A DNA stretch of 64,000 bases from DUML01 sp050949905 (lineage in GTDB: Bacteria > Bacillota > Desulfitobacteriia > Desulfitobacteriales > Syntrophobotulaceae), in assembly GCA_050949905.1 (NCBI GenBank), contig JBMNGP010000038.1, positions 1-64,000 of the forward strand, written 5' to 3'. How positions within the stretch are numbered: the stretch's first letter is position 1; each line of letters opens with the position of its first letter. Under the pieces are notes generated by a model, which saw only the letters and a list, made by a program, of their open reading frames with translations, was not told the origin of the DNA and ran no database searches. This document shows positions 40,906 through 49,976 of the stretch, one piece after another. A program made the translations under genes and the position numbers.

Positions 40906-42174
40906 ATGAGCGATATAGTTGCCAAACTTAAAGGCATTGTTGGCGAAGAAAATGTTGTTGCAGCCGACATGTCTCCATATTTAAGGGGAAATGAACAACC
41001 GGCAGCTGTTGTCTTTCCCGGTTCAACCGAAGATGTTGCCGGCATTGTTAAAGCTGCCTATGATGCGGGTATTAAGGTCAACGTTGGCGGTAAAGTTGTC
41101 GATACTAAAGGGCTAAGCGGCGGCATTGCCATTGTGATGTCCAGAATGAATCAAATTGAAGAAGTTGACCCTGAAAATCTTACCTGCTGGGTACAAGCCG
41201 GTATCAATCACCAGGAATTTGTCGAAAAGATTTTAGAGAAAGATCTATACTTTCCTCCTGAGCCTTATGCGGTTTCAACCAGTTCTATAGGCGGCTGCTT
41301 CGGGATTGGCGACGTTGACACTAAGGCCTTTAATTATTTGCCTACCAGGACTTTTATTCTTGCTTATGAATCGGTACTTCCCACCGGCGAAGTTTATAAA
41401 ATCGGTACTAAATGTATCAAATGCGTTTCCGGTTATGACCTGATCCACTTTATTACAGGAACAAGAGCTACTCTCGGTATTTTAACCAGGGTTCTGGTTA
41501 AATTATTGCCGAAGCCAAAAGCTTACAGTGCTGTGGTTGCAGATGTGCCTTCACTTAGCGCTGCTGCTCAAGCTTTTAAAGCAATTCAAAAACGTAAAAT
41601 CTTCCCGACGCGCATGAATGCTCTATGCAAAGCTCTAGGTAATGATGTAACCGAGACTAAGGGCGCTTTGGTTCTGATTGACTTTGAAGGTTTTCCTTTG
41701 TCCACCGCTCAGAATGCGTTGGAAGCTGAAGCCGAGCTTAAAATCGTCGGTGCAACAAGCAGCAAGATTATAGAAGACAAAGCGGAATATGATGAGCTGT
41801 GGGCTAAATGGCTGAAAGTTCGTGAAAAAATTAATCTGGAAGAGAATAAGGTCAAATTCACTGTTGGCCCTGCCAAAGTCACGGCAGCAGTTGCCGCTTT
41901 AGCCGGTATTGTTGATAACCTGGAAGAGAATCCCGGCGTGCTCGTAGAGGGCTTAAACGGCAAGATTACTGTCTTTAGCCAGAATGTTGACAACGATGCC
42001 GTAGCGATCAACAAAATGGCTTTGGGTCTGGGCGGCAATGTCTGCGGACTTCTCGGAAACCGGCTGAAGAGCAAAGCTTATAATGAAGAACAAAACGAAA
42101 TCTTAAATGTGCTTAATTCCATCCGCAGCCAGTTTGACCCCAAGGGGATTATGGCGCCTGGAATTAAATTTTAG
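40906..42174 (+). CDS. FAD-binding oxidase subunit, GlcE-like
   Basis: 422 residues. FAD-binding type 4 domain at about 25-200 (VVFPGSTEDVAGIVKAAYDAG, VDTKGLSGGIAIVMSRM, STSSIGGCFGIGDVD, GTRATLGILTRVLVKL). The conserved GlcD-type RGxGTxxxGG glycine loop is reduced (GGKVVDTKGLSGG), as in GlcE-type chains, so it may be a structural rather than a catalytic FAD subunit. It follows glcF and precedes the canonical GlcD. Confidence 0.85.
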   Translation: MSDIVAKLKGIVGEENVVAADMSPYLRGNEQPAAVVFPGSTEDVAGIVKAAYDAGIKVNVGGKVVDTKGLSGGIAIVMSRMNQIEEVDPENLTCWVQAGINHQEFVEKILEKDLYFPPEPYAVSTSSIGGCFGIGDVDTKAFNYLPTRTFILAYESVLPTGEVYKIGTKCIKCVSGYDLIHFITGTRATLGILTRVLVKLLPKPKAYSAVVADVPSLSAAAQAFKAIQKRKIFPTRMNALCKALGNDVTETKGALVLIDFEGFPLSTAQNALEAEAELKIVGATSSKIIEDKAEYDELWAKWLKVREKINLEENKVKFTVGPAKVTAAVAALAGIVDNLEENPGVLVEGLNGKITVFSQNVDNDAVAINKMALGLGGNVCGLLGNRLKSKAYNEEQNEILNVLNSIRSQFDPKGIMAPGIKF

Positions 42175-42202
42175 GAAATCTGTTTGAAAAGGAGGTCAAG
42201 AA

Positions 42203-43582
42203 ATGTTAAGCCAAAGCGCTATCAATAAGTTAAAAAGTATCGTCGGCGAAAAGGATTTTATTACCAGTAAAATTGGTATGTATGCCTATGGCTATGACGG
42301 CACAATGCTGGAAGGCGCACACGTAGGCATCGTTTTCCCCGAAACAACCCAGGAAGTTGTTGAGATTGTTAACTTCTGCCGCGAGCAGGGGATTGCCCTT
42401 GTTCCCCGCGGAGCAGGAACCAATGTTAGCGGAGGAACTCTTCCCACGGAAGGCAGTTTGGTTATTAACTTTGCCCGAATGAAAAAAGTATTGGAAATTG
42501 ATTTAGAAAACTATGTAGCCATTGTCGAGCCGGGAGTTGTTAACTGGGATATTCAAGAAATCCTCGCTAAATACGGTTATTACTATCCACCCGATCCAGC
42601 CTCCTGGAAGGCTTCCACTCTGGGCGGTAACCTGGGTGAGTCCTCAGGCGGACCAAAATGCTTTAAATATGGTGTTACCCGTGACTTTATCTATGGCTTG
42701 GAAGTCGTTCTCCCGACTGGCAAAGTTATCTGGGTCGGCGGCAGAGATTTCTCCAGCGAGCCCATGTACGATCTGACCAGGATCATCGTTGGTTCCGAGG
42801 GTACTCTTGGCTTTATTACCAAGGCCGCCCTGCGTATTCAGCCTATTCCGCAGGCTAAACGCACTATGCTGGGTATTTTTAAAACTCCTGAAGATTGCTC
42901 GCAGGCCGTTGCCGATATTGTGGCAGCAGGGATTATTCCCACAACCTTGGAAATGATGGATAACCTGATTATCAATACCACTGAAGATTATGCTAATGCC
43001 GGTAACCCTCGTGACGCCGGTGCACTCATCATTATTGAGGTAGACGGCTATGCGGTGGATCTGGACGAACAAGTAGAGACGATTAAAAAAGTTTGTGAAA
43101 AAAATGATGCTAAAGAATTCAGAATTGCAAAATCGGCAGCCGAAGTTGATAAAATTTGGCTGGCCAGGCGCGTAGCTTTCGGCTCAGTTGCCAGGGTCAA
43201 GCCTAACTACGGGATTAATGATATTACCGTTCCTCGGAGTAAATTCCCGGAAGCTATTGCCGGAATTGAAAAAGTCAAAAAAGATTACGGCGCAACGATC
43301 GGCATCGTGGCTCATGCCGGCGACGGCAATCTCCATCCGCTTATCCTTTATGATCAAAGGAATAAAGAGGAAGTTGATCTCCTCCATAAAGCCGAAATGG
43401 TTCTTTGCGAGCTGGCCCTTAATCTGGGGGGTACTGTAAGCGGAGAGCACGGTATCGGCATTTTGAAAAAAGCTCTGATGCCCCAGGAATTTGGCGAAGG
43501 TACTCTCAATGTCTTTAAGAAGATCAAAAGATCATTTGATCCTCAGAACCAATTTAACCCCGGCAAGATTTTTGACCTGTAA
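42203..43582 (+). CDS. glcD: GlcD-type FAD-linked 2-hydroxyacid dehydrogenase
   Basis: 459 residues; catalytic FAD flavoprotein of the glycolate oxidase / D-lactate dehydrogenase family. FAD_binding_4: VPRGAGTNVSGGTLP, DPASWKASTLGGNLGESSGG and VGSEGTLGFITKAAL; FAD-oxidase_C domain: VAHAGDGNLHPLILYD and GTVSGEHGIGILKK. AAAAGGAGG precedes ATG 42203. With glcE-like and glcF it oxidises a 2-hydroxyacid and passes electrons to the iron-sulfur subunit. A terminator-like repeat follows. Confidence 0.92.
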   Translation: MLSQSAINKLKSIVGEKDFITSKIGMYAYGYDGTMLEGAHVGIVFPETTQEVVEIVNFCREQGIALVPRGAGTNVSGGTLPTEGSLVINFARMKKVLEIDLENYVAIVEPGVVNWDIQEILAKYGYYYPPDPASWKASTLGGNLGESSGGPKCFKYGVTRDFIYGLEVVLPTGKVIWVGGRDFSSEPMYDLTRIIVGSEGTLGFITKAALRIQPIPQAKRTMLGIFKTPEDCSQAVADIVAAGIIPTTLEMMDNLIINTTEDYANAGNPRDAGALIIIEVDGYAVDLDEQVETIKKVCEKNDAKEFRIAKSAAEVDKIWLARRVAFGSVARVKPNYGINDITVPRSKFPEAIAGIEKVKKDYGATIGIVAHAGDGNLHPLILYDQRNKEEVDLLHKAEMVLCELALNLGGTVSGEHGIGILKKALMPQEFGEGTLNVFKKIKRSFDPQNQFNPGKIFDL

Positions 43583-43596
43583 GAACAAATTGGAAC

Positions 43597-43635
43597 AAGT
43601 GGGACAAGGGGACGGTTCTCCTGTCCCACTTTTTT
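43597..43635 (+). terminator. GTGGGACA-family palindrome acting as likely terminator of the glc cluster
   Basis: AAGTGGGACA (43597-43606) pairs with TGTCCCACTT (43622-43631) followed by T; the loop holds GGACGGTTCTCC. Same family as 9249-9291, 10069-10141, 20621-20678 and 51263-51353. Confidence 0.75.
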
Positions 43636-43758
43636 CCGCTTTTTTTAGTTTGACACATTTTGAATTTTTAAGTATAATATGCTTTGCGCGTAAACACTAT
43701 TTAAAATGCTCTTTGGCTTTCTACAGCCTCGCGCCATTGCGCATCTGTTCTATCTCGT

Positions 43759-43833
43759 TGGGGTATCGCCAAGCGGTAAGGCATCGGACTCTGACTCCGA
43801 CATTCGGTGGTTCGAATCCATCTACCCCAGCCA
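43759..43833 (+). tRNA. tRNA-Gln(CTG)
   Basis: A 75-nt cloverleaf: acceptor TGGGGTA/TACCCCA, anticodon loop CTCTGAC (CTG), T-loop TTCGAAT, discriminator G and encoded CCA. Confidence 0.96.
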
Positions 43834-43923
43834 TTTCTATTTATAAAGACTTATTTTACGCTATACTTTATTATTTAGGTTTTTAATGTATCTGTTTATC
43901 TTACAAGAATGTATTTATAACAT

Positions 43924-44008
43924 GCGGAAGTGGCGGAACTGGCAGACGCGCTGGATTTAGGTTCCAGTGCCGCAAGGCGTGGGGGTTCAAGTCCCTTCTT
44001 CCGCACCA
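43924..44008 (+). tRNA. tRNA-Leu(TAG)
   Basis: An 85-nt class II tRNA: acceptor GCGGAAG/CTTCCGC, anticodon loop TTTAGGT (TAG), a variable arm TGCCGCAAGGCGT, T-loop TTCAAGT, discriminator A and encoded CCA. Confidence 0.96.
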
Positions 44009-44021
44009 TAATTTGTCTGGA

Positions 44022-44047
44022 AACTCGCTTGTTTGGCGGGTTTTTTT
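44022..44047 (+). terminator. Terminator of the tRNA-Gln/tRNA-Leu unit
   Basis: AACTCGC (44022-44028) pairs with GCGGGTT (44036-44042, one G-T pair) and a T-run follows. The stop of the convergent degV gene lies directly behind it. Confidence 0.85.
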
Positions 44048-44051
44048 GTAT

Positions 44052-44903
44052 TTATTTCGTTCTAAACATCACTCCCAAGGTGTTTGGCCCACAGTGGGAG
44101 TAAATTGTACAACCTGCCTGGTTAACAAATATTTCTTTAAAATCAGCATATTCCTGAATAGTTCCGCGGACAAGATCAATTAGTTCTGGAGCTAGCCCGG
44201 AATGGACTATAAAAATCTTATCGAGGTGAAGATCAGTGCGGCCTTTAATCTTATCTGTGGTGTATTGCTGAATTACTTTACTGAGTGGTCCGCGATACTT
44301 TTTGCCGACATGCATTTTTCCGCTAGTGTTTTCGACCTCAATACAAGGCTTGATATTCAGTAAACTGGCACTAAGGGCTGCAATTGATGAACACCTTCCG
44401 CCGGCATGAAGAAAGGTTAGGGTGTCAAGTATGAAGCTGGCCTGAACTTTGCTTCTTAAAGCGATGACTTCCTGCTGAATCTGAGCCGCAGGCATTCCCT
44501 GGGCGATGCGTTCCGCTGCTTCTAAAGTAAGGAGAGCCATTCCTGAAGAAAGGCTACAAGAATCGATGGGATAGACATTCTTGAGTTCCTCGGCGGCGAG
44601 GCAACAGTTTTGATAGGAGGAAGAAATTCCGGAACCGATGTTGATATGAATAACATCGTAACCTTCAGTAGTCCATTTTTTAAAATAGTTGATATATTCC
44701 TCAGGATTAATTGCTACTGTTTTTGGTAGAATATTATGCTGTCGGTAGGTCTTAAGAATGTCCTCAGTTGTAATATCCACCCCGTCCTGATAAACTTTAT
44801 CCTTTAAAACGATGTGCAGAGGGGCAATATTGACGTTATACCGATTTCTTAAATAATCATCAAGGTCACAGGTACTGTCAGCGCTGAGGATAATTTTAGT
44901 CAT
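44052..44903 (-). CDS. DegV family fatty-acid-binding protein
   Basis: 283 residues with the DegV opening IILSADSTCDLDDYLRNRYNVNIAPL, the ATVAINP-type segment (KTVAINPEEYINYF), IGSGISSSYQNC and the C-terminal GPNTLGVMF. DegV/FakB proteins bind a fatty acid and present it to the FakA kinase for phospholipid synthesis. FakA is not in the window. GGAG precedes ATG 44903. Confidence 0.93.
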   Translation of the reverse strand: MTKIILSADSTCDLDDYLRNRYNVNIAPLHIVLKDKVYQDGVDITTEDILKTYRQHNILPKTVAINPEEYINYFKKWTTEGYDVIHINIGSGISSSYQNCCLAAEELKNVYPIDSCSLSSGMALLTLEAAERIAQGMPAAQIQQEVIALRSKVQASFILDTLTFLHAGGRCSSIAALSASLLNIKPCIEVENTSGKMHVGKKYRGPLSKVIQQYTTDKIKGRTDLHLDKIFIVHSGLAPELIDLVRGTIQEYADFKEIFVNQAGCTIYSHCGPNTLGVMFRTK

Positions 44904-45127
44904 ATCAAATCACTCCACTATTTTAAATACGGCTTTTCCTATATTCTATGAACAAAGATGTTTCCATGATAACATAGAAAAAGCTGCTTTTGCGTATAGG
45001 CCTGAGATTTTTTTCACAGGACTCGACAGGTCTAAAGCCTGACTACATTAATGAGGATAAAGTGCAGACATTGGTACAAAATAGAAAGGAATAAATGTTT
45101 TAAACTTAGTCGACCGGAGGATGGAAA

Positions 45128-46297
45128 GTGTCGCAGGCTAGAATCCTCATATTATCTTCGCGATTTGGTGAAGGGCATTACCAAGCCGGGGAAGCCTTGG
45201 TTCAAAAAATAAATGTTCAAGCCCCAGCAAAAGCTGCCGTCAGCCACCTTGACTTTGGTTCCTTTTTTTATCGGAAAACCGATTATCTAATGAGGGCTGC
45301 TTACCTTAACATGGTTACAAAGACCCCGGAAATCTGGCGGTTGATTTATGATAAAACTATAGATTCGACCTTAGGCGGCTGGTGGAAATTTGTTTATGGA
45401 ATGGGTTCCGGGGATCTCCTTAATCATATTCGGGAGTTTGCTTACGATCTTGTTGTCTGCACTCATTTTATTCCCGCCGGAATTTTGGCTGAATATAAGC
45501 GCAAAGGACAGCTTGATGTGCCCCTCGTAACCGTTATTACCGATTATCTGGTTCACGGTGTCTGGATCTACCCCGAAGTCGATTTGTATATGGTGGGCTG
45601 CCGAGAGGCAGTTGCCAGGCTTCAAAAGGCCGGGATTAAAAAAGATAAGATCCTTCTTACCGGTATTCCGGTGCGAGCAGGCTTTTTTAGTAAATTGTCC
45701 AAGGAGGAAAGCAGGCAGCAGCTCGGCCTGCAAGAGGATAAGAAAACCGTTTTGGTTATGGGCGGCTCTTCAGGGCTGGGCGGCAAGGAATTCGAGATCC
45801 TGGACAGTTTGCTTTCTCTGGCTAAACATAGGCCTGTGCAATTGCTCTTTGTCTGCGGGTCGAATCAGGAATTATATCTGCAATTGAAAAATAGAATCGA
45901 AAGAGACACCTGCATCGAGGCCAGGGTTTTTGGCTATGTTCATAATATCCCGCAGTTAATGGCAGCCTCCGACCTGCTAATAACCAAAGGCGGAGCCTTA
46001 ACAATCTCTGAGGCTTTGACTATCGGGCTTCCTGTAGTGATGTACAAACCTATTCCCGGCCATGAAAATGGAAATGCGGCTTTTGTTGTCAAAAGCAATG
46101 CAGGCTTGAAGGTTACCTCTCCCCAGGAACTTGGAAGTTTAGTTAAGGAACTTCTCACCAACGAAAGCAAATTGGAAGAAATGAGCGTAGCCGCCCGCAG
46201 GTTATTGCCTCCCCAAGCCGCAAGTGCCGCAGCCGAGTCCATATTGGAATTAGCAAGTAAGGCTCCCAGAGGCTGCAAAAATAAAGAAATCGTTTAG
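45128..46297 (+). CDS. MGDG synthase/UgtP-type diacylglycerol glycosyltransferase (GT28)
   Basis: 389 residues. The N-terminal MGDG synthase domain has ILILSSRFGEGHYQAGEAL and VCTHFIPAGILAEYKR; the C-terminal GT28 domain has VLVMGGSSGLGG and the nucleotide-sugar motif LLITKGGALTISEAL with PIPGHENGNA. It likely transfers a hexose from a UDP-sugar to diacylglycerol on the cytoplasmic membrane. GTG 45128 follows GGAGGATGG. Diglucosyl-diacylglycerol synthase is the nearest described activity; the sugar is not determined. Confidence 0.88.
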   Translation: MSQARILILSSRFGEGHYQAGEALVQKINVQAPAKAAVSHLDFGSFFYRKTDYLMRAAYLNMVTKTPEIWRLIYDKTIDSTLGGWWKFVYGMGSGDLLNHIREFAYDLVVCTHFIPAGILAEYKRKGQLDVPLVTVITDYLVHGVWIYPEVDLYMVGCREAVARLQKAGIKKDKILLTGIPVRAGFFSKLSKEESRQQLGLQEDKKTVLVMGGSSGLGGKEFEILDSLLSLAKHRPVQLLFVCGSNQELYLQLKNRIERDTCIEARVFGYVHNIPQLMAASDLLITKGGALTISEALTIGLPVVMYKPIPGHENGNAAFVVKSNAGLKVTSPQELGSLVKELLTNESKLEEMSVAARRLLPPQAASAAAESILELASKAPRGCKNKEIV

Positions 46298-46619
46298 ACT
46301 GCCGATAGTTTGGTTTTCGTTTAACGTTGTCTCTTGCTTTTTTAGGTTAAAGCTTTTTATCTGTTAAAGCTTTTATCTTGCTTCTTGGGAAAAGTTCTGG
46401 TAATATTAATTGGTCAATTCATCAATTGTTAGCAAAAGGGGAAGCTGATGTTTCCCCTTTGTGAAATAATAGGTTGGATATTTTAGCTTTTTTGTTTTTT
46501 ATGGTTTGGTTCCTGTCAAAAGGGGAAAGAATAGCCTGGTAAGCAAAAACAAATAATAACTTAATCTAAAGAATTTCTTTAAATAGATATAATGATTACA
46601 ATGCCAAGGAGGAGCAGAC
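46298..46619. other. Intergenic region with stem-loop at 46435-46460
   Basis: AAAGGGGAA (46435-46443) pairs with TTCCCCTTT (46452-46460) without a long T-run. TATAAT at 46588-46593 could be the -10 of the tig promoter; no confident -35 was found. No gene seen. Confidence 0.5.
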
Positions 46620-47960
46620 ATGGCAGTCAAAGTGGAGCAAATTGAGAAAAATAAGGTTGCCCTGGAGATAGTAGTAGAAGCTGAGAAATTTACGGCAGCA
46701 ATCAATCGGGTAGCTAAAAAGGTCGCCGGAGAAATTAATATTCCGGGCTTTCGCAAAGGAAAAGCCCCCCGACATATAATAGAAAGGTATGTGGGAAAAG
46801 AATATCTTCAGAGCGAAGCACTTGACCCATTACTTGGGCCGGCCTATGCTGAAGCAGTTGAAGAAAGCGGGATCTGGCCGGTTACCAGGCCTGAGGTCGA
46901 AATTATTCAAGCTGAAGAAGGCAAAGAAGTAATCTTTAAGGCTCTGGTTGAAGTTAAACCTGAAGTGGAGTTAGGGCAATACAAGGGTCTTGACATTCCG
47001 AAACAAACCGTCGAAGTAACTGAAGAAGACGTTGACGAAGAACTGAAACGCCGCCAGGATAGGCATGCCAAACTCGTTCCGGTTGAAGAAGGCGAAGTTC
47101 AGGATCAAGATATTGTTAATATCGATTTTGAAGGATTCATTGGGGACAAAGCTTTCGAGGGCGGAAAAGGAGAAGGCCATGATCTGACCATTGGCTCTAA
47201 TACTTTCATTCCTGGTTTTGAAGAACAATTAAAAGGCGCGTATAAAGATCAGGTAGTTGAAGTAAATGTTCGCTTCCCTGATGAATATCATAGTAAAGAA
47301 CTTGCAGGTCAAGAGGCTTTTTTCAAAGTTAAAATTAATTCCATCAAGCGCAAAGAGCTTGTACCCTTAGATGATGAGTTTGCTAAGGATATCAGCGAAT
47401 TTGATACTCTGGCGGAATTGAGAGAAGATATTAAAGCTAAGATGCACTCCGCGGCCGAAGCCCGCGTTAACAACGAACACCGGGCCGAAATTATTAAAAA
47501 AGCAGTGGATAACGCCAGTGTGGAAATTCCCGAAGGAATGATTAATAGCCGGATAGATTCCATGATTGCCGATTTGAGTAATAACCTTTCTTACCAGGGA
47601 ATAACTCTGGAACAGTATTACGGCTACATTAACTCCAATGAAGAGCAATTAAGAGAAAACTACCGGGTGCAAGCGGTAGAAAATATTAAGACCGAGCTGG
47701 TCTTAGAGGCCATAGCTAAGAAAGAAGGAATTACTGTTTCAGATGAAGATGTTGATCAAGAAATCGCAAAACTCGCCGAACAGTACGGCCGCAAGGTTGA
47801 AGAATTGAAAACAGCCCTGGCAGCCCGGGGAGAGTTGCAATGGTTTAAGGTTGGCCTTATTAATGATCGCACCGTTGACATGCTGGTTGAAAATAATAGC
47901 CCGGGAAAGAAGGATAGCGAGCAGCCGGCGGAGAATATGACTGTAGAGACAAATGAATAA
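46620..47960 (+). CDS. tig: Trigger factor
   Basis: 446 residues. Ribosome-associated chaperone and prolyl isomerase. N-terminal ribosome-binding motif GFRKGKAPRHIIE; FKBP-type domain around 150-245 (DIVNIDFEGFIGDKAFEGG, FIPGFEEQLKGA); helical C-terminal substrate domain. AAGGAGG precedes ATG 46620. It is followed directly by clpX. Confidence 0.97.
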   Translation: MAVKVEQIEKNKVALEIVVEAEKFTAAINRVAKKVAGEINIPGFRKGKAPRHIIERYVGKEYLQSEALDPLLGPAYAEAVEESGIWPVTRPEVEIIQAEEGKEVIFKALVEVKPEVELGQYKGLDIPKQTVEVTEEDVDEELKRRQDRHAKLVPVEEGEVQDQDIVNIDFEGFIGDKAFEGGKGEGHDLTIGSNTFIPGFEEQLKGAYKDQVVEVNVRFPDEYHSKELAGQEAFFKVKINSIKRKELVPLDDEFAKDISEFDTLAELREDIKAKMHSAAEARVNNEHRAEIIKKAVDNASVEIPEGMINSRIDSMIADLSNNLSYQGITLEQYYGYINSNEEQLRENYRVQAVENIKTELVLEAIAKKEGITVSDEDVDQEIAKLAEQYGRKVEELKTALAARGELQWFKVGLINDRTVDMLVENNSPGKKDSEQPAENMTVETNE

Positions 47961-48006
47961 GGAAAAAGATAAACTACTTCTGATTTGCCTATAAAGGGGT
48001 GAGCAA

Positions 48007-49266
48007 ATGGCGAAATTCAATGATGAGAAGAACCAGTTAAAATGCTCTTTTTGCGGTAAGACTCAGGAACAGGTCAAGAAATTAGTGGCCGGCCCCGGCG
48101 TCTATATCTGCGATGAATGCATTGAGCTGTGTAATGAAATAATCGAAGAAGAGCTTCAGGAGGATGTCGGGGCTGATATTGGCGAAATTCCAAAGCCAAA
48201 GGAAATCCGCAGTATTTTGGATCAATACGTTGTTGGCCAGGATGAAGCCAAGAAAGCCTTGTCTGTTGCTGTCTATAACCATTATAAACGAATCAGCATC
48301 GGCATGAAGGTCGATGATGTTGAGCTGCAGAAATCCAATATTGTTATGCTCGGCCCTACCGGTTCGGGTAAGACCCTGCTGGCTTCGACCTTGGCTAAAG
48401 TCTTGAATGTACCGTTTGCTATAGCGGATGCCACTGCTTTGACTGAAGCAGGGTATGTGGGAGAAGATGTAGAGAATATTCTCCTCAAACTCATTCAGGC
48501 TGCCGATTATGATATTGAAAAAGCCGAAAGAGGGATCATCTATATTGATGAGATCGATAAGATAGCCCGGAAATCGGAAAATCCCTCCATAACCCGTGAT
48601 GTGTCCGGAGAGGGAGTTCAGCAGGCTCTCTTGAAGATCCTGGAAGGCACCGTGGCCAGTGTTCCCCCGCAGGGTGGGCGCAAGCACCCCCATCAGGAGT
48701 TTATCCAGCTGGATACCACCAACATTTTATTCATTGTCGGTGGGGCTTTTGACGGGATTGATAAAATCATTCAAAACCGCATTGGTAAGAAAGTGATGGG
48801 TTTTGGAGCCGACATCCAGAAGAGAAGCGAAAAGAATGTGGGTGAGATCTTGAGGCAAATTCTGCCGACGGACCTCCTGAAATATGGCTTGATTCCGGAG
48901 TTTGTTGGCCGCCTTCCGGTTATTGTCACTTTGGATGCCCTGGACCAGGATGCTTTAATCAGTATTCTGACTGAGCCTAAAAACGCTTTGGTTAAACAAT
49001 ACGAAAAGCTCTTAGAGATGGATGGCGTAGGCTTAGAGTTTAAGGATGATGCTTTAAAAGCTATTGCCGAGGAAGCTATTCGTCGTAATACCGGTGCCCG
49101 GGGTTTAAGAGCCATTATGGAAGAGATCATGGTCAATGTTATGTATGATGTGCCAACCAGAACGGATGTTACCAAGTGTATTGTCACTAAAGATACTATC
49201 TTGAAGCGGATTGAGCCCGAGCTAGTTATTCAGGGCGACAAACGCAAAAAAGAAGAGTCTGCTTAA
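48007..49266 (+). CDS. clpX: ATP-dependent protease ATPase subunit ClpX
   Basis: 419 residues. N-terminal C4 zinc finger (CSFCGKTQ ... CDECIELC), Walker A GPTGSGKTLLA, pore loop AGYVGEDVE, Walker B IIYIDEIDKI and RKHPHQEFIQLDTTNILFIVGGA; the IGF-type ClpP contact region is present as RIGKKVMGFG. It unfolds proteins for ClpP, whose gene usually stands between tig and clpX but is absent here. A strong terminator follows. Confidence 0.98.
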   Translation: MAKFNDEKNQLKCSFCGKTQEQVKKLVAGPGVYICDECIELCNEIIEEELQEDVGADIGEIPKPKEIRSILDQYVVGQDEAKKALSVAVYNHYKRISIGMKVDDVELQKSNIVMLGPTGSGKTLLASTLAKVLNVPFAIADATALTEAGYVGEDVENILLKLIQAADYDIEKAERGIIYIDEIDKIARKSENPSITRDVSGEGVQQALLKILEGTVASVPPQGGRKHPHQEFIQLDTTNILFIVGGAFDGIDKIIQNRIGKKVMGFGADIQKRSEKNVGEILRQILPTDLLKYGLIPEFVGRLPVIVTLDALDQDALISILTEPKNALVKQYEKLLEMDGVGLEFKDDALKAIAEEAIRRNTGARGLRAIMEEIMVNVMYDVPTRTDVTKCIVTKDTILKRIEPELVIQGDKRKKEESA

Positions 49267-49270
49267 ACTG

Positions 49271-49311
49271 AAAAAATAATCTCACATCAAAAAAATGTGG
49301 GATTATTTTTT
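49271..49311 (+). terminator. Rho-independent terminator after clpX
   Basis: AAAAAATAATCTCACAT pairs with ATGTGGGATTATTTTTT around a short A-rich loop. Confidence 0.93.
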
Positions 49312-49395
49312 CCGTAAGCTATACAAGCCTTTAATCTCCCAGTGAAGGACAGAAAGATAATAGATTGCAGAGCGATACATTAAGAGGAGGCAGTC

Positions 49396-49677
49396 ATGAA
49401 CAAAATTACTCAAGTTATTGCGGAAAAAATTCGCCCGATTCTACAAAGTCATCAAGGGGATATTGAATTACAGGAAATAACCCCTGAGGGCCTGGTTAGA
49501 GTAAGATTAACCGGGGCCTGTGCGTCCTGTCCCGGTGCCCAGCATACCTTATCCGAAGTTGTAGAAGCACAATTAAAAGAAGCCTGCCCGGAAGTAAAAA
49601 AAGTGGTTTTGGTAAATGGGGTAAGTGATGATTTGATACAGCAGGCTTTAAAAATACTGCAGAGGAATAAACAATAA
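49396..49677 (+). CDS. NifU C-terminal domain protein (Fe-S scaffold)
   Basis: A 93-residue protein consisting of the NifU-like C-terminal domain alone: IRPILQSHQGDIELQEI, then LTGACASCPGAQHTLS with the CxxC cluster ligands and a helical end. Such proteins carry [4Fe-4S] clusters to target enzymes. AGAGGAGG precedes ATG 49396. Confidence 0.92.
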   Translation: MNKITQVIAEKIRPILQSHQGDIELQEITPEGLVRVRLTGACASCPGAQHTLSEVVEAQLKEACPEVKKVVLVNGVSDDLIQQALKILQRNKQ

Positions 49678-49700
49678 CTTAACCAAAGCAGGTATTTCCG

Positions 49701-49759
49701 AAAACCAAAGGGGACGGCTCTTTTCTGCTGGAGAAAAGAGAAACGTCCCCTTTGGTTTT
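49701..49759. terminator. Long bidirectional stem-loop between NifU and RHH genes
   Basis: AAAACCAAAGGGGACG (49701-49716) pairs perfectly with CGTCCCCTTTGGTTTT (49744-49759); an inner CTCTTTTCT/AGAAAAGAG arm extends it. It resembles the GGGGACGG part of the GTGGGACA repeat family. Confidence 0.9.
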
Positions 49760-49779
49760 GTGAGCTATTTGCCTTCTGC

Positions 49780-49953
49780 CTATTTGGTATCCCCTTCTGC
49801 CCTCTTGGGCAGCCGCCCGGCTTTACGGGCGCTTTCCCGCAGGAGGTACTCGATATGGGCGTTGACACTCCGGAATTCGTCGGCTGCCCAGCCTTCGATG
49901 GTCTCAAACAGTTTTGGATCAATACGGAGAGGGAAACTTTTTTTACCAGCCAC
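49780..49953 (-). CDS. Small Arc-type ribbon-helix-helix protein
   Basis: A 57-residue protein: MAGKKSFPLRIDPKLFETIE, then WAADEFRSVNAHIEYLLRES and a basic end (ARKAGRLPKR). The short beta strand FPLRI and two helices match ribbon-helix-helix DNA-binding proteins. GTG 49953 is the start, with AGGATGTGG just upstream. It follows the SPFH gene by 23 bases on the same strand; in other Clostridia I recall similar small proteins next to SPFH genes, so co-transcription is likely. Its role in regulation is inference. Confidence 0.8.
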   Translation of the reverse strand: MAGKKSFPLRIDPKLFETIEGWAADEFRSVNAHIEYLLRESARKAGRLPKRAEGDTK

Positions 49954-49976
49954 TCTACCACATCCTATGGCTCAGG

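Noticed and set aside
49452..49961. 169-codon minus-strand frame over the NifU gene
   Set aside because: It is antisense to NifU and out of frame with the RHH gene at 49780-49953, which has a recognisable sequence.
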